A DNA stretch of 64,000 nucleotides from CAWHJN01 sp963829705 (GTDB lineage: Bacteria; Bacteroidota; Rhodothermia; Rhodothermales; BA12), in NCBI GenBank assembly GCA_963829705.1, contig CAWHJN010000005.1:620001-684000 (forward strand), read 5' to 3'. Positions within the stretch are counted from its first letter, which is position 1. Each line of letters opens with the position of its first letter. The notes beneath the pieces are model-generated. The model had not been told where the DNA came from and made no database searches. It saw only the letters and a list, made by a program, of their open reading frames with translations. A program made the position numbers and the translations under genes. Below, in pieces: positions 43,067 through 51,931 of this stretch.

Positions 43067-44362
43067 CTAACTGCGGCGCACGACGAGGAGCGTCAGGTCG
43101 TCCGCCTGCGGGGCATCCGCCATGTGCGCGAAGGCATCCCGCTCGATGCGTTTTACGAGGGCCTCGGCGGTGTCATGCGAGGCGTGCTCGGCCAGCAGCG
43201 CTTCCAGGCGCGCGTCGCCGTACTGCTCGCGCGCCGCGTTCATCGCCTCGACGACCCCGTCGGAGTACCACACGAGCACGTCGCCGGATTCGAGCGCGAC
43301 CGGCTGCGCGTCGTACGTGGCCGACGGCACGCCCCCGAGCATCAGCCCGCCTCGGGGCAGCATCTCGGGCGGATGCCCCCGCCGGACGAGGTACGGGCGG
43401 TTGTGGCCCGCGTTGGCGTACGCGACGGTATGCGCGTGTGCGTCGAGGACGCCGTAGAGCAAGGTCACGAACACCCCCGGCGACGTGCTGGCAAACAGCA
43501 ACTCGTTGGCGCGGTGCAGGCACGCCTCGGGCGCGGCGAGAGTGGGTGCGAGCGCGCGCAGCGTCGCCTGCACGTTCGCCATCAAGAGTGAGGCAGGCAG
43601 GCCCTTGCCCACCACGTCGCCCACGCACAGCCCCAGCCGGCCGGCGTCGAGCGGAATGAAATCAAAGAAGTCGCCGCCAACCTCAAGGGCGGGGTGTGTG
43701 CAGCCCGCCAGGTCGTAGCCCGGAACCGTGGGCGGGCGCGTGGGCAAGAGCCGCTTCTGGATCTGCCGCGCCACCTCGACCTCCTGCTGCATCCGCACGA
43801 GCGTCTGCTCTTCGGCCATCAGCCGGGCGTTTTCGATCACCTGCGCCGACTGCCCCGCGAGGATGCTCAACAGCCGCTGGTCGTCCGGGGTAAAGGCCGC
43901 GCCGCCCTGCTTGTTGAAGACGGCCAGCACGCCTGTCAGCCTGCCCCGCACCATCAGCGGTACGCACAGCAGCGAGCGAATGGACGGGTCGGAGTGGCCC
44001 TCGCCGAAGCGCGCGTCGCGGGCGAGGTCGTGGACGACCAGCGGCGCGTGGTGCCTGATCATCCAGCCCATCAGCAGATCGTCGAGGCGCAGAGGCACCT
44101 GGACGGAGGAATCTGGCCCGGTGCGGATGAACGTGTGCGCGTCCTCTACCGCCTCGTCCACGAGCATCACGACGCCCTGCTCGGCCCCGATGGCCTGGAG
44201 CGACTGCTTGACGAGCGTATCGATGACGACGTCGGGTTTCGAGAGGCCGCCGATGGCGCGGGCGAGGTCGTTGAGGATCGACAGCTCGTGGACGGCCCGG
44301 CGCAGCTGCGTCACTTCGCGCGCGAGCGCATCGGGAGCAGAGGAAGAGGAGGGAGCAGGCAT
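43067..44362 (-). CDS. GAF-SpoIIE serine phosphatase
   Basis: 431 residues from the ATG at 44362. A short coiled coil (LAREVTQLRRAVHELSIL), a GAF domain (about 40-185, with RSLLCVPLMVRGRLTGVLA) and a SpoIIE/RsbU-type PP2C domain (about 205-430) with EVGGDFFDFIPLDAGRLGL, DVVGKGLPASLLMANV and YANAGHNRPYLV; the metal-binding Asp residues are present. It sits upstream of the Ser/Thr kinase on the same strand, so the two may act on common phosphoproteins. The start was chosen after a CCTTCCCCTGCCCTCCCCG leader. Confidence 0.92.
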   Translation of the reverse strand: MPAPSSSSAPDALAREVTQLRRAVHELSILNDLARAIGGLSKPDVVIDTLVKQSLQAIGAEQGVVMLVDEAVEDAHTFIRTGPDSSVQVPLRLDDLLMGWMIRHHAPLVVHDLARDARFGEGHSDPSIRSLLCVPLMVRGRLTGVLAVFNKQGGAAFTPDDQRLLSILAGQSAQVIENARLMAEEQTLVRMQQEVEVARQIQKRLLPTRPPTVPGYDLAGCTHPALEVGGDFFDFIPLDAGRLGLCVGDVVGKGLPASLLMANVQATLRALAPTLAAPEACLHRANELLFASTSPGVFVTLLYGVLDAHAHTVAYANAGHNRPYLVRRGHPPEMLPRGGLMLGGVPSATYDAQPVALESGDVLVWYSDGVVEAMNAAREQYGDARLEALLAEHASHDTAEALVKRIERDAFAHMADAPQADDLTLLVVRRS

Positions 44363-44579
44363 CGCCACGGGGAGGGCAGGGGAAGGAGATAGTACGGATC
44401 GCGGCGGCGATGGGTGCAAGGCGCGCCGGGCCTATCACATGCATACTCGTTGATGCTGAGGGCAGCGTGACGCCCTCAGGCCAGGACCACGTCGCCGCTG
44501 GGAAGCAGGGTGACGCCCGACGTATGCGACGCCGCCGTCGAAAAGGAGGTAAAAGCGTCTCTGCCGACGTGGGCGCGTG

Positions 44580-44587
44580 TATCTTCG
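44580..44587 (+). promoter_or_regulatory. TATCTTCG, candidate -7 box
   Basis: Near-consensus box 25 bp before the ATG of the membrane protein at 44613. The 250-bp gap 44363-44612 shows no other convincing gene. Confidence 0.4.
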
Positions 44588-44612
44588 AGACTCTCCTTTC
44601 GCTCTGCTGTTC

Positions 44613-45044
44613 ATGCTCTGGATCAAAGCCCTCCTCGTCGTCCTCCACCTCCTCGCCGCCGTCATCTGGATGGGGCTTTCGCTGCGGATGCAGACGCTCA
44701 CGCGCATGGCCCATCACCTCGACGCCAAGAGCGAAGGCGACCGCTCCGTGCTCGGCATGACCGTCATGGCGGTGCTGATTCCGCTGCTGGGCCTCGGGGC
44801 GATGCTCACCGGTGGCAGCGCCATCGTCCGCAACCCCATCTACCACACCAGCCTCACGCTGGCGCTCGTGCTCGCGGGCGTGCAGATCTTCGGCATCCAG
44901 CGCGTATGGCGCGGCCTGCCCGAGAGCGGCAAGGCGCGCAAGATGCCCATGTGGATGGGCATCGCGCACACGCTCTGGCTCGTCATCCTCGTGCTGATGC
45001 TGTGGCCGCAGTACCTCGGACCCGCATTCTACAGCCTCACCTGA
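44613..45044 (+). CDS. Four-helix membrane protein, function unknown
   Basis: 143 residues with four membrane helices (about 3-24, 50-72, 80-99 and 118-137). LLVVLHLLAAVIWMGLSLRMQ with a His and Trp in helix 1, and further His residues at HH, HT and AHTLW, resemble the CopD/DUF2269-like family of small heme-type membrane proteins. This is only a resemblance. It is 11 bp before the dehydrogenase gene on the same strand. Confidence 0.72.
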   Translation: MLWIKALLVVLHLLAAVIWMGLSLRMQTLTRMAHHLDAKSEGDRSVLGMTVMAVLIPLLGLGAMLTGGSAIVRNPIYHTSLTLALVLAGVQIFGIQRVWRGLPESGKARKMPMWMGIAHTLWLVILVLMLWPQYLGPAFYSLT

Positions 45045-45055
45045 CCCTGCCGCCT

Positions 45056-46405
45056 GTGCGCCGTCTCAACGCCTCGTTCCGCCGAGCCCTCGTTCTCGAA
45101 AACCCACACCCGAGCCTCGACGACTACCTGCGCGAGCAGGGCATCGAGCCGGAGCGGTTGCCCGAGAGTGCCACGCAGGACGTGGACTACGTGCTGGATC
45201 GCCTCCGCGAAGGCCAGCACGATTTGATCTTCAAGCGCTCGCGCTTCGAGGTCGGCGACGCCGTGCTGGAGGCGTCCGAGAAACTCGCCGCCGTCATGCT
45301 GTGCTGCATCGGCGACGACTCGGTGGACAAGGAGGCGTGCGCCCGCCACGGCGTGCTCGTCCTGAACGACCCCGTCTCGAACGGCCGCAGCGTGGCCGAG
45401 ATGGTGATGGGTGAGATGATCGGGCTGGCGCGGCGGCTGTTCCACGCCAACGAGTCAGGGCGTCGGCACCTGTGGACGAAAGACTCCGACCGCCGCTACG
45501 AACTCAAGGGCAAGGTGCTTTCCGTCATCGGGCTAGGTAACATCGGCAAGCAGGTAGCCCAACTCGCCGAGGGCTTCGGCATGACGATCCGGTTTTACGA
45601 CAACGCCGAGGTCGCCCGCGAGGTGGGCGTGGCGCTGGGATGGACGCCCTCGAAAACCCTCGCCGAAGCCTTCCGCGAGGCCGACGTGGTGTCCCTGCAC
45701 GTCTCCGCCGAGGACAACCGCGGGCAGTCCAACCGCGCCCTCATCACGTACGAGCACCTGGCGCAACTGGGCGAAAACCGGGGCGAGAACAGCCCGCGCA
45801 TCCTGCTCAACGCTGCGCGCGGCTTTCTCTACGACCCCGACGACCTGCGCCGCGCCGTCGAGGAAGGCCACGTGCGCGCCGCCGCCGTGGACGTGTTTCC
45901 CGAAGAACCCGGCTCCAAAAAAGACCGCTGGGAAAACCCGTACGCCGACGTGCCCGACGTGGTGACGACGCCCCACATCGGCGCGGCGACGGAGGAAGCG
46001 CAGCCCCGCATCGCCGCCCACATCGCCGGGACGACACGCCTGCTCAACCGCTACGGGACGGTCCGCGACACCGTCTTTGCCCCGCGCCAGACCATCGGCG
46101 CCGACGCCGAGCCACCGTACTGGGCGCTGGCCGTCGTGCATTCCGACACGCGCGGCACCAAAAAAGCCCTGTCGGATGCCATCTACGACGCGGGCGCGAA
46201 CAACCTTCAGTCGTCCCACCGCGACCTGCCCAAGTACGGCATCGCCTACGACGTCTCCGCCATCGACCGCCCGTTGAGTGAAACCCAACTCGACGACCTC
46301 GTCGAGCGCGCCCGCCGCCTCACCGGCGACGCCACGGCCATCCGGTCGCTGAGGCAGTTCGAGGTCGCGGAATTTCGGAACGCGGAAGGCGGAACGCGGA
46401 AGTAG
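45056..46405 (+). CDS. D-3-phosphoglycerate dehydrogenase-like D-isomer 2-hydroxyacid dehydrogenase
   Basis: 449 residues from a GTG start. The NAD-binding motif is VIGLGNIGKQVAQLAEGFG (GxGxxG). The catalytic region has NAARGFLYDPDDLRRAVEEG, and the His-bearing TTPHIGAATEEAQPRIA motif is typical of SerA-like enzymes. A C-terminal ACT-like domain (WALAVVHSDTRGTKKALSD) fits serine-type feedback control. The last dozen codons (from EVAEFRNAEGGTRK) run into a GCGGAA-word repeat that looks intergenic, so the tail may be an extension. Confidence 0.88.
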   Translation: MRRLNASFRRALVLENPHPSLDDYLREQGIEPERLPESATQDVDYVLDRLREGQHDLIFKRSRFEVGDAVLEASEKLAAVMLCCIGDDSVDKEACARHGVLVLNDPVSNGRSVAEMVMGEMIGLARRLFHANESGRRHLWTKDSDRRYELKGKVLSVIGLGNIGKQVAQLAEGFGMTIRFYDNAEVAREVGVALGWTPSKTLAEAFREADVVSLHVSAEDNRGQSNRALITYEHLAQLGENRGENSPRILLNAARGFLYDPDDLRRAVEEGHVRAAAVDVFPEEPGSKKDRWENPYADVPDVVTTPHIGAATEEAQPRIAAHIAGTTRLLNRYGTVRDTVFAPRQTIGADAEPPYWALAVVHSDTRGTKKALSDAIYDAGANNLQSSHRDLPKYGIAYDVSAIDRPLSETQLDDLVERARRLTGDATAIRSLRQFEVAEFRNAEGGTRK

Positions 46406-46562
46406 GGGAGGAGGGGTGTCGGTTTCGGTAGGGGGTTCGAGGTGCCACGTACGCGCTCTGATGGGCAGTACCTCGTACCGTGCCCCCGTACCTGTCTGTA
46501 GGGTGCTCAGACAAACTCGACTCGCCTTACTCCTTTCCCGAAACGATTTAGCGGGTGGTGTG

Positions 46563-46570
46563 TAGATTTG
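46563..46570 (+). promoter_or_regulatory. TAGATTTG, candidate -7 box
   Basis: Exact TAnnTTTG match, 75 bp before the beta-barrel gene at 46646, in a 240-bp gap that otherwise holds no gene. Confidence 0.5.
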
Positions 46571-46645
46571 CCGAACCACGCGTAGATTTCGACGCGTGAG
46601 TGCGGGACGGACGCGGCGACGATCCCCTTCAGCCCTTCGGGTGCC

Positions 46646-47590
46646 ATGACCCACTCTTCCCTTCTGCAACGGCTTTTCGTGCTGGGGATGCTGTGCGCAG
46701 TGGCGATGCCTGTGGCGGCGCAGCGCCCCTTCCGCATCTACGACCCGTTTTACCGCAACGAGTCGGCGCGGCGGCCCTTCTACGACGGTTACGCCATCAC
46801 GGGCGAGGTGTCGTACCGTTCGCTCGGCGAGCTCCAGGGCCAGAACCCCGCTCTCGAATCCAACCCCCTCGGTCTCGCGCTCCGGTTCGATTACCAGCTC
46901 ACCGACCACCTCGACGTGGGGGCCATCGTGGACGCTTCGGGCGCAGGCCGCACGCTGGCGTGGAGCTGGGTGGTGCTGACGTACCACCGCACGCAGGACT
47001 ACGACGACTACGCCTTTCGCCTCGCCCTCGACCCCGACTCCGACGGGCGCGTCGGTTTTCCGCAGGCGGACCTGGCCTTCGTGGCGTCGAGCCTGCTCTC
47101 GCCCACGTTCTCGTCAGACTTCGCCATCGGCATCCGCCGCGTGCAGCGTGGCTACCGCCAGTACCTCCCCGTCGCCGATGAGCCGCAGCCCGATGTGGTG
47201 CTGCCCTCGGCCACGCCGGGCAACTACGACGTGATGTTCAACAGGGCGCTGGGCTGGGAAATCCACGTCATGATGAACTACAGCCTGCACCTCTCGCCCT
47301 CGGGTACCAAGTTCTACGCGGGCCTCGTCGCGGATCGCGGCCAGTACGAGCTGCACCAGATGCGGAGTGGCGAGACGATGGCGGCGCCCACTCCCGACCG
47401 CGACGCGGACCCCGTACAGATCTCGCGCGAGGGGTACCGCGGCGGCGTGCTGTGGCTGCGCCCCGGTTTCGAGTACAACCGCCCAGCTTTTCGTGTGACG
47501 CCGTTCCTCAACGTCCCGCTCGTTCAGTGGACACCCGACGGCCACCCCAACGCCCGCCCTCACCTCGGCGTCTCGCTGATGCTGCGGTGA
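46646..47590 (+). CDS. Exported protein, probable outer-membrane beta-barrel
   Basis: 314 residues with a signal peptide (cleaved near VAAQRPF). The mature part is dominated by alternating aromatic strands (YAITGEVSYRSLGELQG, LRFDYQLTDHLDVGAIVDA, AFRVTPFLNVPLVQW). It ends HLGVSLMLR, a short terminal strand as in outer-membrane barrels, though the last residue is not Phe. No family is recognised. The spacing from the candidate promoter at 46563 suits its own transcript. Confidence 0.72.
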   Translation: MTHSSLLQRLFVLGMLCAVAMPVAAQRPFRIYDPFYRNESARRPFYDGYAITGEVSYRSLGELQGQNPALESNPLGLALRFDYQLTDHLDVGAIVDASGAGRTLAWSWVVLTYHRTQDYDDYAFRLALDPDSDGRVGFPQADLAFVASSLLSPTFSSDFAIGIRRVQRGYRQYLPVADEPQPDVVLPSATPGNYDVMFNRALGWEIHVMMNYSLHLSPSGTKFYAGLVADRGQYELHQMRSGETMAAPTPDRDADPVQISREGYRGGVLWLRPGFEYNRPAFRVTPFLNVPLVQWTPDGHPNARPHLGVSLMLR

Positions 47591-47607
47591 GAAAGGTGGC
47601 TGGGGTT

Positions 47608-47653
47608 GTTAGTTGGCAGGGTTAGCTATAACACACCCAACCCTGCAACCAAC
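47608..47653. repeat. Imperfect inverted repeat before the phosphoesterase gene
   Basis: Left arm 47608-47623 (GTTAGTTGGCAGGGTT) pairs with right arm 47639-47653 (AACCCTGCAACCAAC) apart from one mismatch and one bulge, with a 15-base loop. It lies between two co-directional genes and could be a terminator-like or leader structure. Confidence 0.6.
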
Positions 47654-47683
47654 AGCGAGCGCAAGCGAGCAAACCATCTCTTT

Positions 47684-48175
47684 ATGCTCCTCGGCCTCGT
47701 CTCGGATACCCACGGCTTTTTCCATCCCGCGCTGCCCACGTTTCTGAGCGACTGCGACGCCATCCTGCACGCGGGCGACATCGGGACGGCAGCGGTGCTC
47801 GACGGCCTCGAAAACCTCGCGCCCACCTACGCCGTCTGGGGCAACGTCGATGGGCAGGACCTCCGGCGGCGCGTGCCCGAGTGGCAGGACGTGACGCTGG
47901 ACGGCGTGCGCTTCCGTATGACGCACATCGCCGGGAGGCCGGGCCGGTGGCAGCGGGGCGTGGGCGACGAACTCCGCCGCGACCCGCCGGACGTGTTCGT
48001 GTGCGGGCACTCGCACATCTTACAGGTCGAGCGGGTGAAAACGATAGGCGGGATGCTGTTCGTCAACCCCGGTGCGGCGGGGCGGCAGGGGTTTCACCAG
48101 GTGAAGACGTGCGTGCGCCTGCGCCTCGACGGCGGAAAAGTCGCACAGGCCGAGGTGGTGCATCTGGACGAATAG
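47684..48175 (+). CDS. YfcE/MJ0936-family metallophosphoesterase
   Basis: 163 residues, the usual length. All metal-binding blocks are present: LVSDTHGFFHP, ILHAGDIGTAAV, WGNVDGQDL, RMTHIAGRP and VFVCGHSHILQ, plus VNPGAAGRQG near the end. Members hydrolyse small phosphodiesters; the natural substrate here is unknown. The ATG at 47684 is chosen because the family starts at that LVSDTHG strand. Confidence 0.93.
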   Translation: MLLGLVSDTHGFFHPALPTFLSDCDAILHAGDIGTAAVLDGLENLAPTYAVWGNVDGQDLRRRVPEWQDVTLDGVRFRMTHIAGRPGRWQRGVGDELRRDPPDVFVCGHSHILQVERVKTIGGMLFVNPGAAGRQGFHQVKTCVRLRLDGGKVAQAEVVHLDE

Positions 48176-48233
48176 AAGAGCGGGCTGTGGGTCGTTGGTT
48201 GTAGGTTGAGAGAAAGATCATTCTGCTTCTACC

Positions 48234-49802
48234 ATGCGCTTCGCATTCTCGACGCTCGCACTGTATCTCTTGATGACGGGTGGCCTGCCGAAGGCCGGCG
48301 TCGCACAGCAACCCCTCGACGCCGACGCCTTCGCCGACTACGTGGCGCGCGTACAGAAAGCGTTCGAGGTGCCCGGTGTAGCCGTGGCGGTCGTCGAGGA
48401 CGGCGCGGTGGTGGTGGCAGACGGCTATGGCGTTCGGTCGCTCGACGCGCCTGGCAGCGTCGATCCTCACACGCGCTTCGGGATCGCCTCCAACACGAAG
48501 GCTTTTACCGCGACGGCACTGGCGCTGCTCGTCGAGGACGGACGGGTCGAATGGGACGCGCCCGTCATCGACTACCTGCCCGCCTTCCGCCTGTCGGACC
48601 CGTACGTGACGGAGCAGTTGACGGTGCGCGACCTCCTTGTGCATCGCAGCGGGCTGCCCCTCGGCGCGGGCGATTTGCTGTGGTGGCCGGGCACGACGCT
48701 CACGCGCAAAGAGATCGTGCACAGGTTGCGCTACCTGCCGCTCGAAACCAGCTTCCGCAGTGCCTACGCCTACGACAACGTCCTGTATTCCGTCGCGGGC
48801 GAACTCATCGAAGCGGTGACGGGAAAGACGTGGGAGGCCTTCGTCGCCGAGCGCATCCTGGCACCCGTCGGCATGGACGACGCGACGATGCGCCACGGCG
48901 AGATCGAAGAGGGCAACGTGGCCGCGACGCACGCGCGCGTGGACGGCACGGTGCAGCGCGTGCCGCCGTTCGTGTACGCCAACACCAACCCCGCCGGTGG
49001 CATCAGCGCGAGCGCGGCGGATATGGCCCGGTGGATGATCGTCCAACTCGATTCGGGAAAGGTGGCGGGCGGCGAGCGGCTGTTCGGTCCCCGCACGACT
49101 GCCGAGTTGTGGAACATCGTCACGCCCATCCGTCCGGGCCGCTACCCCGCCGATCTGAAGGCGCTGCAACCGCAGTTCAACGGCTATGCACTCGGCTTCA
49201 ACGTGCGCGACTACCGGGGCGTCAAAATCGTGACCCACACGGGCGGCCTGCCCGGCTACGTGTCGCAGGTGACGCTGGTGCCGACCCTCAAACTGGGCAT
49301 CGCCGTGCTGACGAATCAGGAGGCGGGCGAGGCGTTCACCGTGATCACCAACCACGTCCTCGACCGCTACCTCGGCGCGGACGATACCGACTGGCTGGCG
49401 GTGTTCGAGAAGTACCACGCCGCCGCGCAGGCACAGCAAGCCACCGGCGACGCGCGGATCGCCGCTGACCGCGACAGCCTCAGCGGGCCGTCGCTGCCGC
49501 TGGAGCGGTACGCGGGCACATACCGCGATCCCTGGTACGGCGACGTCGAGATCGCGCAGGAAAACGGCAGCTTGGTGATGCGCTTTTCGCACACGCCCGC
49601 CCTCGTGGGCGACGTGCAGCACTGGCAACACGACACGTTCGTCGTCCGCTGGCGCGACCGCAGCTTGCGTGCCGATGCTTTCGTCACGTTCACCCTCCGC
49701 CCGGGCGGCAGTATCGGCGAAGCCCGGATGGAAGCCGTCTCGCCCGCCACCGATTTCAGCTTCGATTTCCACCACCTGCGCCTCGTGCCCGTCGCCGAAT
49801 AG
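48234..49802 (+). CDS. Exported serine hydrolase, class C beta-lactamase fold
   Basis: 522 residues with a signal peptide (to about AGVAQQ). The beta-lactamase/transpeptidase fold has SxxK as S86-N-T-K89 (GIASNTKAFTA), the YxN-type motif in YAYDNVLYS and the third box as HTGGLPGYVS. After the catalytic domain (to about 380) there is a DUF3471-like C-terminal domain (LERYAGTYRDPWYGDVEIA). Such proteins are usually peptidases or esterases rather than antibiotic-resistance enzymes. The leader (CTGCTTCTACC) is pyrimidine-rich. Confidence 0.92.
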   Translation: MRFAFSTLALYLLMTGGLPKAGVAQQPLDADAFADYVARVQKAFEVPGVAVAVVEDGAVVVADGYGVRSLDAPGSVDPHTRFGIASNTKAFTATALALLVEDGRVEWDAPVIDYLPAFRLSDPYVTEQLTVRDLLVHRSGLPLGAGDLLWWPGTTLTRKEIVHRLRYLPLETSFRSAYAYDNVLYSVAGELIEAVTGKTWEAFVAERILAPVGMDDATMRHGEIEEGNVAATHARVDGTVQRVPPFVYANTNPAGGISASAADMARWMIVQLDSGKVAGGERLFGPRTTAELWNIVTPIRPGRYPADLKALQPQFNGYALGFNVRDYRGVKIVTHTGGLPGYVSQVTLVPTLKLGIAVLTNQEAGEAFTVITNHVLDRYLGADDTDWLAVFEKYHAAAQAQQATGDARIAADRDSLSGPSLPLERYAGTYRDPWYGDVEIAQENGSLVMRFSHTPALVGDVQHWQHDTFVVRWRDRSLRADAFVTFTLRPGGSIGEARMEAVSPATDFSFDFHHLRLVPVAE

Positions 49803-49924
49803 GGCGCAGCGCGCGGCGCCCATGCGGTGCCTCCGAGCGTTGAACAGGGCAGAATAAATGCTGCCCGTATCGCCTGCCTCTCCGCACTGCCGAAATCCAC
49901 CTTCCCACTTCCGACTTTCCAGAA

Positions 49925-51649
49925 ATGCCCGACGCCTTCCCCAACGCGCTGCACACCGACCGCTACGACCTGGGCGCGCTCCGCGAAACAGGGCGGCTGC
50001 TGGGCACCTCGCTCGACCGCGACTTCATCCTCGGCAACCTGCTGCTGACGGCCATGAGCAAGGTACTCGTCACGCGCGGCATGGTGCTGTTGTATGACGA
50101 CGATGCGAAAGGCTGGTGCGTGGCTGCCGCGCGCGGCAACGCCGACATGGAGCAGGGCGATGTGCTCGTATCCGGCGCGCTCGCCCTCGGCGACGGCGTG
50201 CAGGGCAGCGACGTGCCCGACGTGCTGGCCCGGCACCACATCGGGCTGGCACTGCCGCTGCGCGTGGGGACGGACACCATCGGGGTGCTGGGGCTGGGGC
50301 CGCGCTTCGACAAGAAGCCCTTCGACGAGGCCGCGCTGGGGTTTCTGCACACCCTCCTCAGCGTCACCACGCCGGCCGTGCAGAACTCGCTGGCCGTCGA
50401 CCAGATCAAGAAAACCAACCGCGCCCTCGACGCCCGCATCCAGCAACTCGGCCTCCTCTTCGAGCTGTCTCAGCAGTTCAACGGCACGACGGATCGGCAT
50501 CACCACGCCCGGCTGCTGGGCCTGACGCTGATGGGCCAGATGGCCGCCAGCCGCCACCTGTTCATCGTGCAGCGTCCCGACGGCGCGGGCAAACACGACG
50601 GTTTCACCGTCGTCGCCACGCGCGGCATCGCCGAGGACGCCGTCGATGACGTGGCGATGGGGCATCTCTGCGAACTCAGTGCCCCACTCGACGCTGCCGA
50701 GGCATGGCCTGACGCCGTCGCCGCGCTGCGCGAGCACGGCATCGTGCTGCTCCTTCCGCTCCAGCAGCAGGGCCAGACGTGCGGCATCCTCGGGCTGGGG
50801 CCGCGCTTGAGCGGGCAGCCGTATGCCGACGAAGACCGCAGCCTCCTCGAAGCCATCGGCGCGCTCGCGCTGAGTGCCATCCGCAACTCGTTTTTGCTCG
50901 ACGAGCAGGTCGAGAAGCGGCGCATGGAAGAAGAAATGCTCCTGGCGCGCTCCATCCAGAAACGCCTTCTGCCGCAAGTGCTGCCCGTTTTCGAGGGCGT
51001 CGAACTGGCCGCCGTGGCCGAGCCTGCCCGCGAAGTCGGCGGCGATTACTACGACGCCGTCGTGCTCGAAAACGACCGCCTCCTCGTGGCTATCGCCGAC
51101 GTCACAGGCAAGGGCGTACCCGCGTCTCTCCTCATGGCCAACGTGCAGGCGTGTTTGCACGCGCTCTTGCCCATGCCGCTGGGCCTCGACGAGGTCGTCG
51201 CGCAGATCAACCGGGTCATTTGCGCCAACACCGACGCCGACCGCTTCATCACCTTTTTTGTTGGCATCTACGACCGCAAAACCAGAGTCTTCGAGTACGT
51301 CAACGCCGGTCACAACCCCCCGATGCTCGTACGCGCCAGGACGGCGACGGTGGAATTACTCGAAGAAGGGGGCCTCCTCCTCGGCGTGATGACGCTGCCG
51401 TACACCCGCGGGCGGGTAACGCTCGAAGACGACGATGTGCTGGCCATTTTCACCGACGGCGTCACCGAGGCGATGGGCGAAGCCGAGGAGGAATACGGCG
51501 AGGAGCGCCTCGAACGCCTGCTGATCGACCACCGCGCGCTACCCCCAGAGGAGCTGTTGGGCGTGGTCCGCCGAGCCATCGACGAATTCACCGGCAGCCC
51601 GGACGTGCTCTCCGACGACCTCACGGCTATCTTCCTGCGTGTAAACTGA
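49925..51649 (+). CDS. GAF-GAF-SpoIIE serine phosphatase
   Basis: 574 residues. Two GAF-like sensor domains (about 20-165 and 190-330), a coiled linker (LLDEQVEKRRMEEEMLLA), and a SpoIIE/RsbU PP2C domain (about 345-574) with AREVGGDYYDAVVLEN, DVTGKGVPASLLMANV, NAGHNPPMLV and FTDGVTEAMGEAEEEY; acidic metal ligands are present. It shares its catalytic domain type with the phosphatase at 43067 but has an extra sensor domain. Leader CTTCCCACTTCCGACTTTCC precedes the ATG. Confidence 0.92.
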   Translation: MPDAFPNALHTDRYDLGALRETGRLLGTSLDRDFILGNLLLTAMSKVLVTRGMVLLYDDDAKGWCVAAARGNADMEQGDVLVSGALALGDGVQGSDVPDVLARHHIGLALPLRVGTDTIGVLGLGPRFDKKPFDEAALGFLHTLLSVTTPAVQNSLAVDQIKKTNRALDARIQQLGLLFELSQQFNGTTDRHHHARLLGLTLMGQMAASRHLFIVQRPDGAGKHDGFTVVATRGIAEDAVDDVAMGHLCELSAPLDAAEAWPDAVAALREHGIVLLLPLQQQGQTCGILGLGPRLSGQPYADEDRSLLEAIGALALSAIRNSFLLDEQVEKRRMEEEMLLARSIQKRLLPQVLPVFEGVELAAVAEPAREVGGDYYDAVVLENDRLLVAIADVTGKGVPASLLMANVQACLHALLPMPLGLDEVVAQINRVICANTDADRFITFFVGIYDRKTRVFEYVNAGHNPPMLVRARTATVELLEEGGLLLGVMTLPYTRGRVTLEDDDVLAIFTDGVTEAMGEAEEEYGEERLERLLIDHRALPPEELLGVVRRAIDEFTGSPDVLSDDLTAIFLRVN

Positions 51650-51685
51650 CACGTGCGTACCTGGCTCTCCGAGACCCCCGCCGCC

Positions 51686-51931
51686 ATGCCTGACATTCAT
51701 GTGCGGACCCGGCCTTCTGAGCCGGATCTACAGCAATCCGGGTATTTCATCCGTTATCTGGACGAGATGGGAATCAATGTCGCTCACGTGCGAGGCGCGG
51801 AGGTGCGTGGTGACGCCGATCTCGTCATTCCGCACTTGGACGAGACCGTGATCCAGCCCGAGTACCGAACTGCCATCTCGCGCAGCAGGAATCTTTCCTT
51901 ATCTGGATGCAGCGCGCCAGATGTGATGTAG
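51686..51931 (+). pseudogene. Possible gene fragment, unrecognised
   Basis: 81 codons from the ATG (or a GTG at 51653). The first two thirds look like real protein (RYLDEMGINVAHVRGAEV, ADLVIPHLDETVIQPEYR), whereas the tail SRSRNLSLSGCSAPDVM does not. No partner domain follows before the stop and the next gene is 284 bp away. It is most likely the 5' remnant of a truncated gene. No family is recognised, so the pseudogene label is tentative. Confidence 0.4.

Noticed and set aside
33479..44362. A gasdermin-type defence operon
   Set aside because: Caspase and CHAT proteases are present, but no gasdermin-like protein or other pore-forming substrate gene was found in the block.
44420..44579. A remnant gene in the gap before 44613
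   Set aside because: Short protein-like stretches occur on the minus strand but in different frames and without a recognisable family; not enough to support a feature.
48234..49802. Antibiotic-resistance beta-lactamase
   Set aside because: It has the serine hydrolase fold with a DUF3471-like tail, typical of housekeeping peptidase/esterase relatives; nothing specific points to resistance.
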